Positions 1 to 5,466 are shown, numbered from the stretch's first letter. The stretch is DNA of 7,510 nucleotides from Microcaldota archaeon (GCA_021827955.1 JAKATY010000041.1:1-7510), one strand, 5' to 3'. Numbers and translations are program-made. Notes: generated from the sequence alone by a model not told the origin.

Positions 1-323
1 CTTACAATCTTGCGTTTCTTTGCTATTATACCGCATGCCTGCAAATGCGTTTCATATCTGTCCATGTGCAAAGCCACATTTTTTACTATGCGAGCTACAG
101 CAGGTTCTATAGCGTATATGTGCTCTTTGCCTGCTCTCCTTACTTTGACAAAGCCGCAGTTTGTCAAACATCTCATATGATGGGATACGTTGCTCTGCTC
201 TAGATCAGTAGATTTGGCTATGGCGCTCACATTTAAGGGCTCCTTCAGTAATAGCAATAGTATATTGAACCTGTTTATGTCACCAAATGCATCAAAGAAA
301 AGCTGCACGGTTTCTTTTTTCAT
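1..323 (-). CDS. ArsR/SmtB-family winged-helix transcriptional repressor (3' end beyond window)
   Basis: The frame runs open from ATG at 323 to the window edge, giving 107 codons without a stop, so the C-terminus is missing. Residues 30-72 form a winged helix-turn-helix: the recognition helix contains SNVSHHMRCL (44-53) and the wing is KVRRAGKEHIYAI, typical of ArsR-family metal or thiol repressors that bind DNA as dimers. The ELCVCD-type cysteine motif of the classical arsenic/cadmium site in helix 3 is absent (the sequence there is LNVSAIAKS). Instead there are Cys52 and Cys56 next to the recognition helix, and His86, Asp88, Glu91, His93 and Cys97 in the C-terminal helix, so a different metal site or a cysteine redox switch is possible. 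The start overlaps the stop of the thioredoxin-like gene (ATGA at 323-320) and follows a strong GGGAGGAG ribosome binding site, so the two are translationally coupled. The family call is firm; the inducer is unknown. Self-regulation through the palindrome at 1399-1422 is inferred. Confidence 0.9.
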   Translation of the reverse strand, partial: MKKETVQLFFDAFGDINRFNILLLLLKEPLNVSAIAKSTDLEQSNVSHHMRCLTNCGFVKVRRAGKEHIYAIEPAVARIVKNVALHMDRYETHLQACGIIAKKRKIV

Positions 324-862
324 ACTCCTCCCTCTTTTATCGCGGCCTCAAGCAGGTTAAGCGTTGCCGAAGGTTCGCCGTTTACATACATTATCTTGCC
401 TGAAGGGGATATCAGATAGTAGATATCCAGGTATCCTTTCGGGTCATATGTTCGTGTAAGATTATTTCCGGAATAGCCCATGGTTATGTATTTGGAGCTC
501 TGGCCCGCGTATGTATTTACAAATTGATTTATTGTAGGGCCCGCATATCCGAAATCTTTGTATGTTTCTACTTCAATCACACTAACATTCCTTGAGTTGA
601 AAAAAGAGATGTTTTTGCCCAACGTCTGTGTACCTTCTGCACACGTAGAGCACCACGTAGTTACCAGGTATAGAAGAACTTCCTTGCCGTGGTATGCGCT
701 TATATTTGTATAAGTGCCGTTGAGCAAATAGAATCCTTTGTTCGGCGCGCTGCTGCCTATTGATATTGAAGATGCACTTGATGGCCTGCCCAAAATCTGT
801 ATGAGGATGAATATCGCAGCCAGAACTGCCAATGTTATCCAGATATAATGTAGTTTTTGCAT
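320..862 (-). CDS. membrane-anchored TlpA/thioredoxin-like protein, extracytoplasmic
   Basis: The protein has 180 residues from ATG at 862. One N-terminal hydrophobic helix (about 6-24) is a signal anchor; a Ser-rich linker leads into a thioredoxin-fold domain (about 35-175). The redox or metal-binding motif is W70-C71-S72-T73-C74 after a beta strand (EVLLYLVTT), as in TlpA/ResA proteins, and a late ISPSGKI strand matches the usual 'I-D-x-x-G-K-I'. At the place of the conserved cis-proline the sequence reads Y-L-D-I, so proline seems replaced by Asp146, which is unusual. Five N-X-S/T sequons (N48, N53, N84, N92, N134) fit an extracytoplasmic domain. Start choice: a GTG at 871 is the earliest possible start, but GTGAT four bases before the ATG at 862 resembles an archaeal ribosome binding site. 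The gene lies between the MerT-like gene (27-base gap) and the arsR-like gene (ATGA overlap). Likely role: thiol-disulfide exchange or capture of a soft metal for the membrane protein; this is an inference. Confidence 0.85.
   Translation of the reverse strand: MQKLHYIWITLAVLAAIFILIQILGRPSSASSISIGSSAPNKGFYLLNGTYTNISAYHGKEVLLYLVTTWCSTCAEGTQTLGKNISFFNSRNVSVIEVETYKDFGYAGPTINQFVNTYAGQSSKYITMGYSGNNLTRTYDPKGYLDIYYLISPSGKIMYVNGEPSATLNLLEAAIKEGGV
324..334 (-). promoter_or_regulatory. strong Shine-Dalgarno of the arsR-like gene
   Basis: Read on the minus strand, the bases before the ATG at 323 are GAGGGAGGAGT, an almost complete complement of the archaeal 16S 3' end. It lies inside the last codons of the upstream thioredoxin-like gene and explains efficient re-initiation at the ATGA overlap. 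It is the clearest ribosome binding site of the operon. Confidence 0.75.
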
Positions 863-889
863 GATTATCACGGTTTAGCATCAATCAGA

Positions 890-1402
890 TCATTTGGCCT
901 TATAGGAACAACACAGCTTTACTGAAGATCTGTATATTGCTACAAACAGGAGTGCACCAGATAGCAGCAGCAACAAGGGCTCGTATGTAGCTATAGGACC
1001 TTGTATCATGCCTGTGGTGCCTATTACGGTAGATACAGATGCGCCAGACAATGCAAGCAAAGATGGCACCAATGTAGTGCAACACATACTGCTCGGCAGT
1101 ACTGCTGCCAAGAAAGATCCTATAGAAAGTTTCGCCGAGGCGTTAATGCCTCTTTTAATCTCATATACATTCATCACAATAACGATTGAAAACATGGTTG
1201 ATAACAAGAATGACACTATAATTACTGCAATGTTTAAACCAAATATAGTAGGACCATGGAAGAGCGCCATGCTTGAATATGAGAGCAAATAAGCATACAG
1301 CATAAACATTAGCACGGTTACTACTGCAAAAGTTGCGGTGTTGCTCTTTTCATCAAATACTATCCTCAACGATTTAGCTACCTCATTTAAGCGTCCATAC
1401 AT
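890..1402 (-). CDS. four-helix MerT-like membrane protein with two Cys-Cys pairs
   Basis: The protein has 170 residues. Predicted membrane helices are about 24-44, 54-79, 93-128 (long, with a Pro) and 140-158. Positive residues (K10, R13; K83, R84; the C-terminal lysines) put both termini and the middle loop in the cytoplasm. C107-C108 lie inside helix 3 in SSMCCTTLVPSLLALSGAS, and C164-C165 lie just after helix 4 on the cytoplasmic side. MerT mercury transporters have the same order: a Cys-Cys pair in a helix followed by a VSGA-like end, then an EPY-containing helix, then a cytoplasmic cysteine pair. This resemblance is from memory and unaligned; two extra helices precede it here and MerT's last helix is missing. 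The start is firm: an in-frame TAG lies three codons upstream. There is no Shine-Dalgarno, and the predicted transcription start is only a few bases upstream, so translation is nearly leaderless. First gene of the operon. The transported ion, or a redox role with the thioredoxin-like partner, is unproven. Confidence 0.82.
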   Translation of the reverse strand: MYGRLNEVAKSLRIVFDEKSNTATFAVVTVLMFMLYAYLLSYSSMALFHGPTIFGLNIAVIIVSFLLSTMFSIVIVMNVYEIKRGINASAKLSIGSFLAAVLPSSMCCTTLVPSLLALSGASVSTVIGTTGMIQGPIATYEPLLLLLSGALLFVAIYRSSVKLCCSYKAK

Positions 1403-1422
1403 ATGAATCTACATTCATATGT
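1399..1422. promoter_or_regulatory. ArsR/SmtB-type operator palindrome over the operon start
   Basis: A perfect inverted repeat with 10-bp arms, ACATATGAAT and ATTCATATGT, is separated by CTAC. The core geometry TGAA-N6-TTCA is that of known SmtB/NmtR-type operators. It lies just downstream of the TATA box, covers the predicted transcription start and includes the ATG (1402-1400) of the first operon gene. Since the third gene encodes an ArsR-family protein, negative self-regulation is the natural reading. The palindrome is seen directly; the binding is inferred. Confidence 0.8.
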
Positions 1423-1430
1423 TTATTAAG

Positions 1431-1446
1431 TTTATTAAATGTTTCG
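1431..1446 (-). promoter_or_regulatory. BRE/TATA promoter of the metal/thiol operon
   Basis: On the minus strand CGAAACA (BRE-like, 1446-1440) is followed directly by TTTAATAAA (TATA-like, 1439-1431). A start site about 26 bases after the TATA centre falls near 1409, inside the operator and about 7 bases before the ATG at 1402, which fits the lack of a ribosome binding site. A second TTAATAAAC copy follows in tandem (1429-1421), so the exact TATA register is uncertain. Confidence 0.65.
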
Positions 1447-1508
1447 TTGCATGAAGCATACCAGATTAATTCATCCAGGCCCTCAACAGGCGTATTTAAT
1501 CTGAGCGT

Positions 1509-1543
1509 GTGCGGCTTTGGCGCTTCTTTGCGCCACAGCGTGC
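1509..1543. other. GC-rich hairpin in the gap between tyrS and the operon
   Basis: TGGCGC (1518-1523) and GCGCCA (1530-1535) form a perfect 6-bp stem with a TTCTTT loop; GCT/AGC and further G-U pairs extend it imperfectly to about 1509-1543. It lies 48-82 bases beyond the tyrS stop, so it could end or protect the tyrS transcript. There is no T-run after it on the minus strand, so it is not a classical terminator. The remainder of 1447-1590 shows no gene. Confidence 0.4.
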
Positions 1544-1590
1544 AAATTCAGTAAGATTTCACATCGGCTAATCTTTCTTTCGTGCAATAT

Positions 1591-2607
1591 CTATTCAAAA
1601 TTAGGCCCCAGCCTGTGCAGAAGATCCCTGTTGCTTTCGAAATAGTCCCTTGCCTTTGCAAGCTTTTTAATGAGGTACTCAGATACTGCAGCCTTCAGGT
1701 CTGAAGGATGTATCGCCTTGCTGGCATACAGCTCTTCGAACTGCTTTCCAGATGCTATCTCCAGATCTCCTCCGAATTTGTTTTCTCTTGCTATCGTGAA
1801 CTTGCCATCGTTTGGAAGCATTAGCAACGTGACTATGGAGGTTATAGGATTCTCCTTGAGGTCTCCTATCGGGCAGTATGCTCCTGCAATCGTCTTCTTT
1901 ATCTGATCTTCAGAAGCGCTAATCTTGATGTTTGTACCTTCTATCGAGGAACTCATTTTTACTCCCGGCCCTTTAAGCGAAGGCACGAGAGGCATCATCA
2001 TCTCCACACTTTTCTCATAGCCGAGTTTTGGCATGTATTCTCTTGCGAACGCCATTATATGCCTTTGGTCTAGCCCTCCCAGTTGCATGTCTACTCCCAA
2101 GTACTTCTCATCAAGCGCCTGCATTATCGGGTAGATAAGCTCGCCAACCTTTGGGTTTTTCATCCTTGTTACTTCTGAAGCCGCATGGAGGGCCACCTTC
2201 ACGCTTGCCAAGGTAGCCATCTTGAAGATATCCATCTGGTAATCCTCCCCAAGCTGGTAGTCCGAGCCAACGACGAATTTCGGCTTCTCCTTCCATTCCA
2301 CAGCCAGCTCTATTGCTTTGCGCGTATACTCCCGTCTTATCTCAAGATCCTCCCATTTTGACTTTAAATCGTCAAGCGCTGCGTGTATGTCGGCAAGCAG
2401 CACTATCGCATTGAAGCCTGCCTTCTGCAGATCGAGCAGCTTGCTTATCGAAACTAAATGCCCTACGTGCAGTGGACCTGTTATCGCTCTGCCGAGATAA
2501 ACCGAAGGTGCGCTTTTGCTATCCAAGAGGTTTTCTAGTTCCTGCACCGTCAATATCTCGGCCGCATTTCTTGTCACCAGCTCCCTTTTCGAATCTGCAA
2601 CACTCAT
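1591..2607 (-). CDS. tyrS: tyrosine--tRNA ligase, archaeal/eukaryotic type
   Basis: This class I synthetase charges tRNA-Tyr with tyrosine in the cytoplasm. From ATG at 2607 it has 338 residues. The HIGH motif is HVGH (47-50) and the KMSKS loop is KMSSS (217-221). Tyrosine-pocket residues match Methanocaldococcus jannaschii TyrRS in exact spacing: Y37, then Y159, Q163, D166 and Q181, which argues against TrpRS. R182 (C1-G72 recognition) and H300/D303 in HPSDLK (anticodon G34 recognition) are also kept. The strand before HVGH reads YLGRAITG, and QALDEKYLGVD and GGLDQR follow; these resemble eukaryotic cytosolic TyrRS (YWGTATTG, QALDEEYLKVD, GGIDQR) more than the archaeal GFEPSG form. Starts: TTG at 2637 and ATG at 2628 are in frame, but a TATA-like TTTAAATA at 2647-2640 would place transcription start after both, favouring 2607; if the TATA at 2715-2707 is used, 2628 is possible. 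It ends about 17 residues beyond the M. jannaschii C-terminus. Confidence 0.95.
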   Translation of the reverse strand: MSVADSKRELVTRNAAEILTVQELENLLDSKSAPSVYLGRAITGPLHVGHLVSISKLLDLQKAGFNAIVLLADIHAALDDLKSKWEDLEIRREYTRKAIELAVEWKEKPKFVVGSDYQLGEDYQMDIFKMATLASVKVALHAASEVTRMKNPKVGELIYPIMQALDEKYLGVDMQLGGLDQRHIMAFAREYMPKLGYEKSVEMMMPLVPSLKGPGVKMSSSIEGTNIKISASEDQIKKTIAGAYCPIGDLKENPITSIVTLLMLPNDGKFTIARENKFGGDLEIASGKQFEELYASKAIHPSDLKAAVSEYLIKKLAKARDYFESNRDLLHRLGPNFE

Positions 2608-2639
2608 ATTCTCAAGCCCATTTTGCATTACCTGCAACC

Positions 2640-2647
2640 TATTTAAA
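2640..2647 (-). promoter_or_regulatory. candidate proximal TATA box of tyrS
   Basis: On the minus strand TTTAAATA lies with its centre 36 bases before the ATG at 2607. A start site about 26 bases downstream (near 2617) leaves a leader of about 10 bases and would exclude the TTG at 2637 and the ATG at 2628. The upstream BRE is weak, so this competes with the TATA box at 2707-2715. Confidence 0.45.
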
Positions 2648-2706
2648 CAACTTGATCTAATCCTGCGATACCACGTCCTTTTGGCTCATTAATATACAAG
2701 TATGTT

Positions 2707-2715
2707 TTTTATATA
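2707..2715 (-). promoter_or_regulatory. candidate distal TATA box of tyrS
   Basis: On the minus strand TATATAAAA is close to the ideal archaeal TATA box. It would start transcription near 2685, giving a tyrS leader of 57-78 bases. The element is partly symmetrical, so it could also drive plus-strand transcription from about 2737. It overlaps the edge of the inverted repeat at 2713-2728. Confidence 0.45.
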
Positions 2716-2728
2716 CGCTTGTGCGTAT
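2713..2728. repeat. inverted repeat ATACGC-TTGT-GCGTAT beside the TATA box
   Basis: Two perfect 6-bp arms with a 4-base spacer overlap the end of the TATATAAAA element. In the tyrS direction it occupies the BRE side; in the plus direction it sits between TATA and start site. This is the position of a regulator site, but no regulator can be named and a chance repeat is possible. Confidence 0.4.
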
Positions 2729-3113
2729 CTCATTGAAACGGTAATTCGTTCTAGTTCAATCATCAAAGCGCGTCGGATTTAAGGTTCACATCGTTAAGCT
2801 TTGTCCTGCAAGCGTGCCTTTTCCTCTGTTTTCTTGCGTGAAAAAAATCATAAAGCTATTGTTTATACTTTCCATCGAGATTTAGAAAATATAAAGGAAA
2901 ATTCCAGCGCTTAAGAATCATCCAAGTCTACAAAGCAGGTTTTACGTAAAATCAGGCAAGCATCATGGATCTCAATTGTAAAAGCAGGCTCTTTTGACAG
3001 CTATTTGCATCTTATTCAGCAAAGCTCCAAAAGCTTTTTATTTTGCAACAATTTTTCGATTTATCATATTATCAAAATCTTTAGATACTTTAATGCAGTT
3101 CTTAAAACTCCAG
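2716..3113. other. AT-rich gene-poor region between tyrS and nrdJ
   Basis: No convincing coding frame is present; the longest plausible short frame on the plus strand is 26 codons (2702-2782) without family features. No tRNA arms, rRNA or CRISPR array are visible. The stretch holds a 12-bp palindrome TTTTACGTAAAA (2940-2951), near-repeats GTAAAATCAGGC (2946-2957) and GTAAAAGCAGGC (2978-2989), the decamer ATCTCAATTG at 2969-2978 which recurs at 3136-3145, and a hairpin with T-run at 3021-3044. It could hold a long nrdJ leader, an unrecognised small RNA, or simply decayed sequence. Confidence 0.5.
3021..3044 (+). terminator. hairpin followed by T-rich tract (possible terminator)
   Basis: AAAGCT (3021-3026) pairs with AGCTTT (3032-3037) around CCAAA, and TTTTTATTTT (3035-3044) follows on the plus strand. 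The shape suits a terminator of a plus-strand transcript starting upstream, for example near 2737, but no gene is recognised there. The stem is short and AT-rich, so a chance origin is possible. Confidence 0.3.
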
Positions 3114-3121
3114 TTTAAAAT
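3114..3121 (+). promoter_or_regulatory. candidate TATA box of nrdJ
   Basis: TTTAAAAT is placed so that a start site about 26 bases downstream (near 3144) gives a leader of about 31 bases containing the GGTGA site. An inverted repeat AAACT-CC-AGTTT (3105-3116) overlaps its upstream edge and could be an operator. The surrounding sequence is AT-rich throughout, so other TATA positions cannot be excluded. Confidence 0.4.
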
Positions 3122-3165
3122 AACTTGCTTTTCAAATCTCAATTGCTCGCTTAAGAGTGGGGGTT

Positions 3166-3170
3166 GGTGA
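3166..3170 (+). promoter_or_regulatory. Shine-Dalgarno GGTGA deciding the nrdJ start
   Basis: GGTGA ends four bases before the ATG at 3175 and complements the archaeal 16S 3' end (UCACC). It selects this ATG over the in-frame GTG at 3157, which would put the ribosome binding site inside the coding sequence. Confidence 0.75.
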
Positions 3171-3174
3171 CCAG

Positions 3175-5460
3175 ATGGCAAGATTCGTCGTGAAAAGGAA
3201 TAAGGAAAAGGTTGAGTTTGATAAGGAGAAAATAGTGCATGCAATTTTCAGGGCTTTTTCTGATGTGCGTCCGGAAGCGGAGGATCAGGATAATCTGAAA
3301 ATCGCGGATTCTCTCGCAGAAAAGGTCGTAAAAAGAATAGAGGACACTAAAAAAGACGAGATAGAAGTAGAAGAGATACAGGACATAGTCGAAAACGTGC
3401 TCATGGAAAGCGACAAGTCTGTTGCAAAGTCCTATATACTATTCAGGCACAAGCGCGCCGAAATCAGGTCTGCAAAGGCAAGCCTGGGCATAGCAGACGA
3501 TGATCTTAAGCTTCCTTTAAACTCTATAACAGTGCTCGCGGCAAGGTACCTCCTCAAGGACGGGAACGGCAAGCTCATCGAGACGCCAAAGCAGCTTTTC
3601 AATAGAGTTGCGCATGCGATAGCGGGCGTTGAGAAAGACTACGGCAAGAGCGATGCAGAGGTATCCGCCATAGAAAATGACTTCTATGAGGCAATGACAA
3701 CTTTCAAGTTTATGCCCAGTTCCCCTATCCTCATGAATGCGGGCACCAGGCTCGGGCAATTGAGCGCATGCTTTGTGCTTCCTGTGGGGGACTCGATCGT
3801 AGAGATATTCGATGCGGTAAAGTATGCCGCCATGGTACATCAATCTGGAGGCGGCACGGGATTTGCATTTTCGCGACTTAGGCCAGCAAGCGATATAGTC
3901 AGAAGCACCGGAGGCGTGGCTTCCGGGCCTGTATCGTTCATGAAGGTTTTTGATGCAGCCACAGAACAGATAAAGCAGGGAGGCAAGAGGCGCGGAGCGA
4001 ATATGGGCATACTAAGAATAGACCATCCCGACATACTCGATTTTATCGTGGTAAAGGAGCAGGAAGGCGTTCTCAAGAATTTCAACATCTCTGTCGGCGT
4101 AACTGATGCGTTCATGAAAGCAGTAAGGAACAACACCGACTATGCGCTTATCAATCCTAGAAACGGCAAGCCGGTAAGATACCTGAATGCAAGGGCGGTG
4201 TGGAACCTTATAGTGACTATGGCATGGAAGACCGGCGATCCCGGAGTAGTGTTCCTGGATAGGATGAACTCCACATTCTCGAATCCGGTGCCGAAATACG
4301 GCCCTATAGAATCTACAAACCCGTGCGGAGAGCAGCCTCTTTATCCTTATGATTCCTGCAACTTGGGCTCGATCAATCTGGCGAAGATAGTAAAGAAGAT
4401 AGACCACCATTTCGACGTTGACTGGGACGAGTTGAAGCGCATAGTATATCTTGGGGTAAGATTCCTGGACAATGTAATAGATGCGAACAACTATTCAATC
4501 AAGCAGATAGAGGAGGTTTCAAAGGCGATAAGGAGAATAGGATTAGGCATTATGGGGTGGGCTGACCTGCTTATAAAGCTCGGCATAAAGTACGACAGCA
4601 ACGAGGCGCTCCTTCTCGCCGAAGAAGTCATGTCTTTCATAAGCAAGAACGGCAGGAAGGCCAGCGAGGAACTCGCCGTAGAAAAGGGCCCGTTTCCTGA
4701 ATTCAACAACAGCATCTGGCACAATCTCGGATACAAGCCGTTGAGGAACTCAACCGTCACTACAATTGCACCGACCGGCACTATAAGTATCATCAGCGGC
4801 GGTACCTCGCAGGGGGTAGAGCCTATATTCTCGGTAGTCTATATGCGCAATGTGCAGGAAAGCCTTGGCTCAAACCTTATAGAAATAAACAACGAGTTCG
4901 AAAGGTTTGCACTGGAGCAGAACTTCTATTCAGATGAGCTTATGACCAGCTTAGCAGGCAAGACCTCCATACAGGATGTTGAGGAAATACCTGCCGAAGT
5001 CAGAAAGCTGTTCGTGACCTCGTTTGACATCTCTCCAGAGTGGCATGTCAAGATGCAGGCAGCATTTCAAAAGTATGTAGACAATGCCGTTTCAAAGACC
5101 ATAAACATGCCGAGCACCGCAACTCCCCAAGACGTTGAGAACTCTTATCTGCTCGCATATGATCTCGGCTGCAAGGGCATAACGATATACAGGGATCAGA
5201 GCAAGAGCGTTCAGGTGCTGCAGCCCCTCTCAAGGCAGCAAACAGTTGCCGGAGTGAATACGCTCTCGCAGCTGAAGCAGAAGCATGAAGAGAAGCAGGA
5301 GAGGAAAGCGATGACAATAAGTGAAATAAAGGCCGGAGCAAGCTCTTATGTAATCATTCCGGAAAAGGAGGTCAAATGCCCTGATTGCGGCACACCGATG
5401 ATTTCCGGAGGGGGGTGCTTTACGTGCCCCAAGTGCGGCTACAGCGTATGCGGAGACTAA
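3175..5460 (+). CDS. nrdJ: adenosylcobalamin-dependent (class II) ribonucleoside-diphosphate reductase
   Basis: The protein has 761 residues and makes deoxyribonucleotides in the cytoplasm, using coenzyme B12 to form the thiyl radical, so no radical-carrying small subunit is needed. Residues 1-95 are an ATP-cone (FVVKRNKEKVEFDKEKI), the allosteric activity site. The catalytic barrel has C199 (LSACFVLPV) and C395 (DSCNLGSINL) as the redox pair, and N382, C384 and E386 in NPCGE as the radical and catalytic residues; the 11-residue C384-C395 spacing matches Thermotoga maritima NrdJ. SGGGTGFAFSRLRP and APTGTISIISGGTSQGVEP are the expected specificity and phosphate loops. A charged linker (about 690-730) leads to a Cys-rich tail: CPDC (735-738), C748, CPKC (751-754) and C759, a zinc-ribbon or re-reduction module typical of class II enzymes. 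No intein or frameshift is seen. Start at 3175 is set by GGTGA; GTG at 3157 is less likely. It stands alone, diverging from tyrS. Confidence 0.97.
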   Translation: MARFVVKRNKEKVEFDKEKIVHAIFRAFSDVRPEAEDQDNLKIADSLAEKVVKRIEDTKKDEIEVEEIQDIVENVLMESDKSVAKSYILFRHKRAEIRSAKASLGIADDDLKLPLNSITVLAARYLLKDGNGKLIETPKQLFNRVAHAIAGVEKDYGKSDAEVSAIENDFYEAMTTFKFMPSSPILMNAGTRLGQLSACFVLPVGDSIVEIFDAVKYAAMVHQSGGGTGFAFSRLRPASDIVRSTGGVASGPVSFMKVFDAATEQIKQGGKRRGANMGILRIDHPDILDFIVVKEQEGVLKNFNISVGVTDAFMKAVRNNTDYALINPRNGKPVRYLNARAVWNLIVTMAWKTGDPGVVFLDRMNSTFSNPVPKYGPIESTNPCGEQPLYPYDSCNLGSINLAKIVKKIDHHFDVDWDELKRIVYLGVRFLDNVIDANNYSIKQIEEVSKAIRRIGLGIMGWADLLIKLGIKYDSNEALLLAEEVMSFISKNGRKASEELAVEKGPFPEFNNSIWHNLGYKPLRNSTVTTIAPTGTISIISGGTSQGVEPIFSVVYMRNVQESLGSNLIEINNEFERFALEQNFYSDELMTSLAGKTSIQDVEEIPAEVRKLFVTSFDISPEWHVKMQAAFQKYVDNAVSKTINMPSTATPQDVENSYLLAYDLGCKGITIYRDQSKSVQVLQPLSRQQTVAGVNTLSQLKQKHEEKQERKAMTISEIKAGASSYVIIPEKEVKCPDCGTPMISGGGCFTCPKCGYSVCGD

Positions 5461-5466
5461 ACCCCG

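Noticed and set aside
1412..1414. ATG-TAG minimal upstream frame inside the operator
   Set aside because: It is a by-product of the palindrome and probably lies upstream of the transcription start; it serves only to show that 1402 is the first usable start.
1591..2607. Tryptophanyl-tRNA synthetase
   Set aside because: The tyrosine-pocket residues Y159, Q163, D166 and Q181 match TyrRS in exact spacing.
2729..2741. CTCATTGAAAC, similar to the end of some CRISPR repeats
   Set aside because: Only one copy; no spaced repeats anywhere in the window.
2757..2768. TGATGA on the minus strand as a C box of a C/D guide RNA
   Set aside because: No CTGA D box follows within a usable distance on the minus strand.
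2702..2782. 26-codon short frame after a TATA-like element
   Set aside because: No ribosome binding site, no recognisable family, composition consistent with chance in AT-rich DNA.
2716..3174. Cobalamin riboswitch upstream of the B12-dependent reductase
   Set aside because: I see no B12-box-like conserved core, and the region is too AT-poor in pairing segments; such switches are bacterial.
3157..3174. Upstream GTG start of nrdJ adding six residues
   Set aside because: GGTGA four bases before the ATG at 3175 fits the start better, and the ATP-cone begins normally there.
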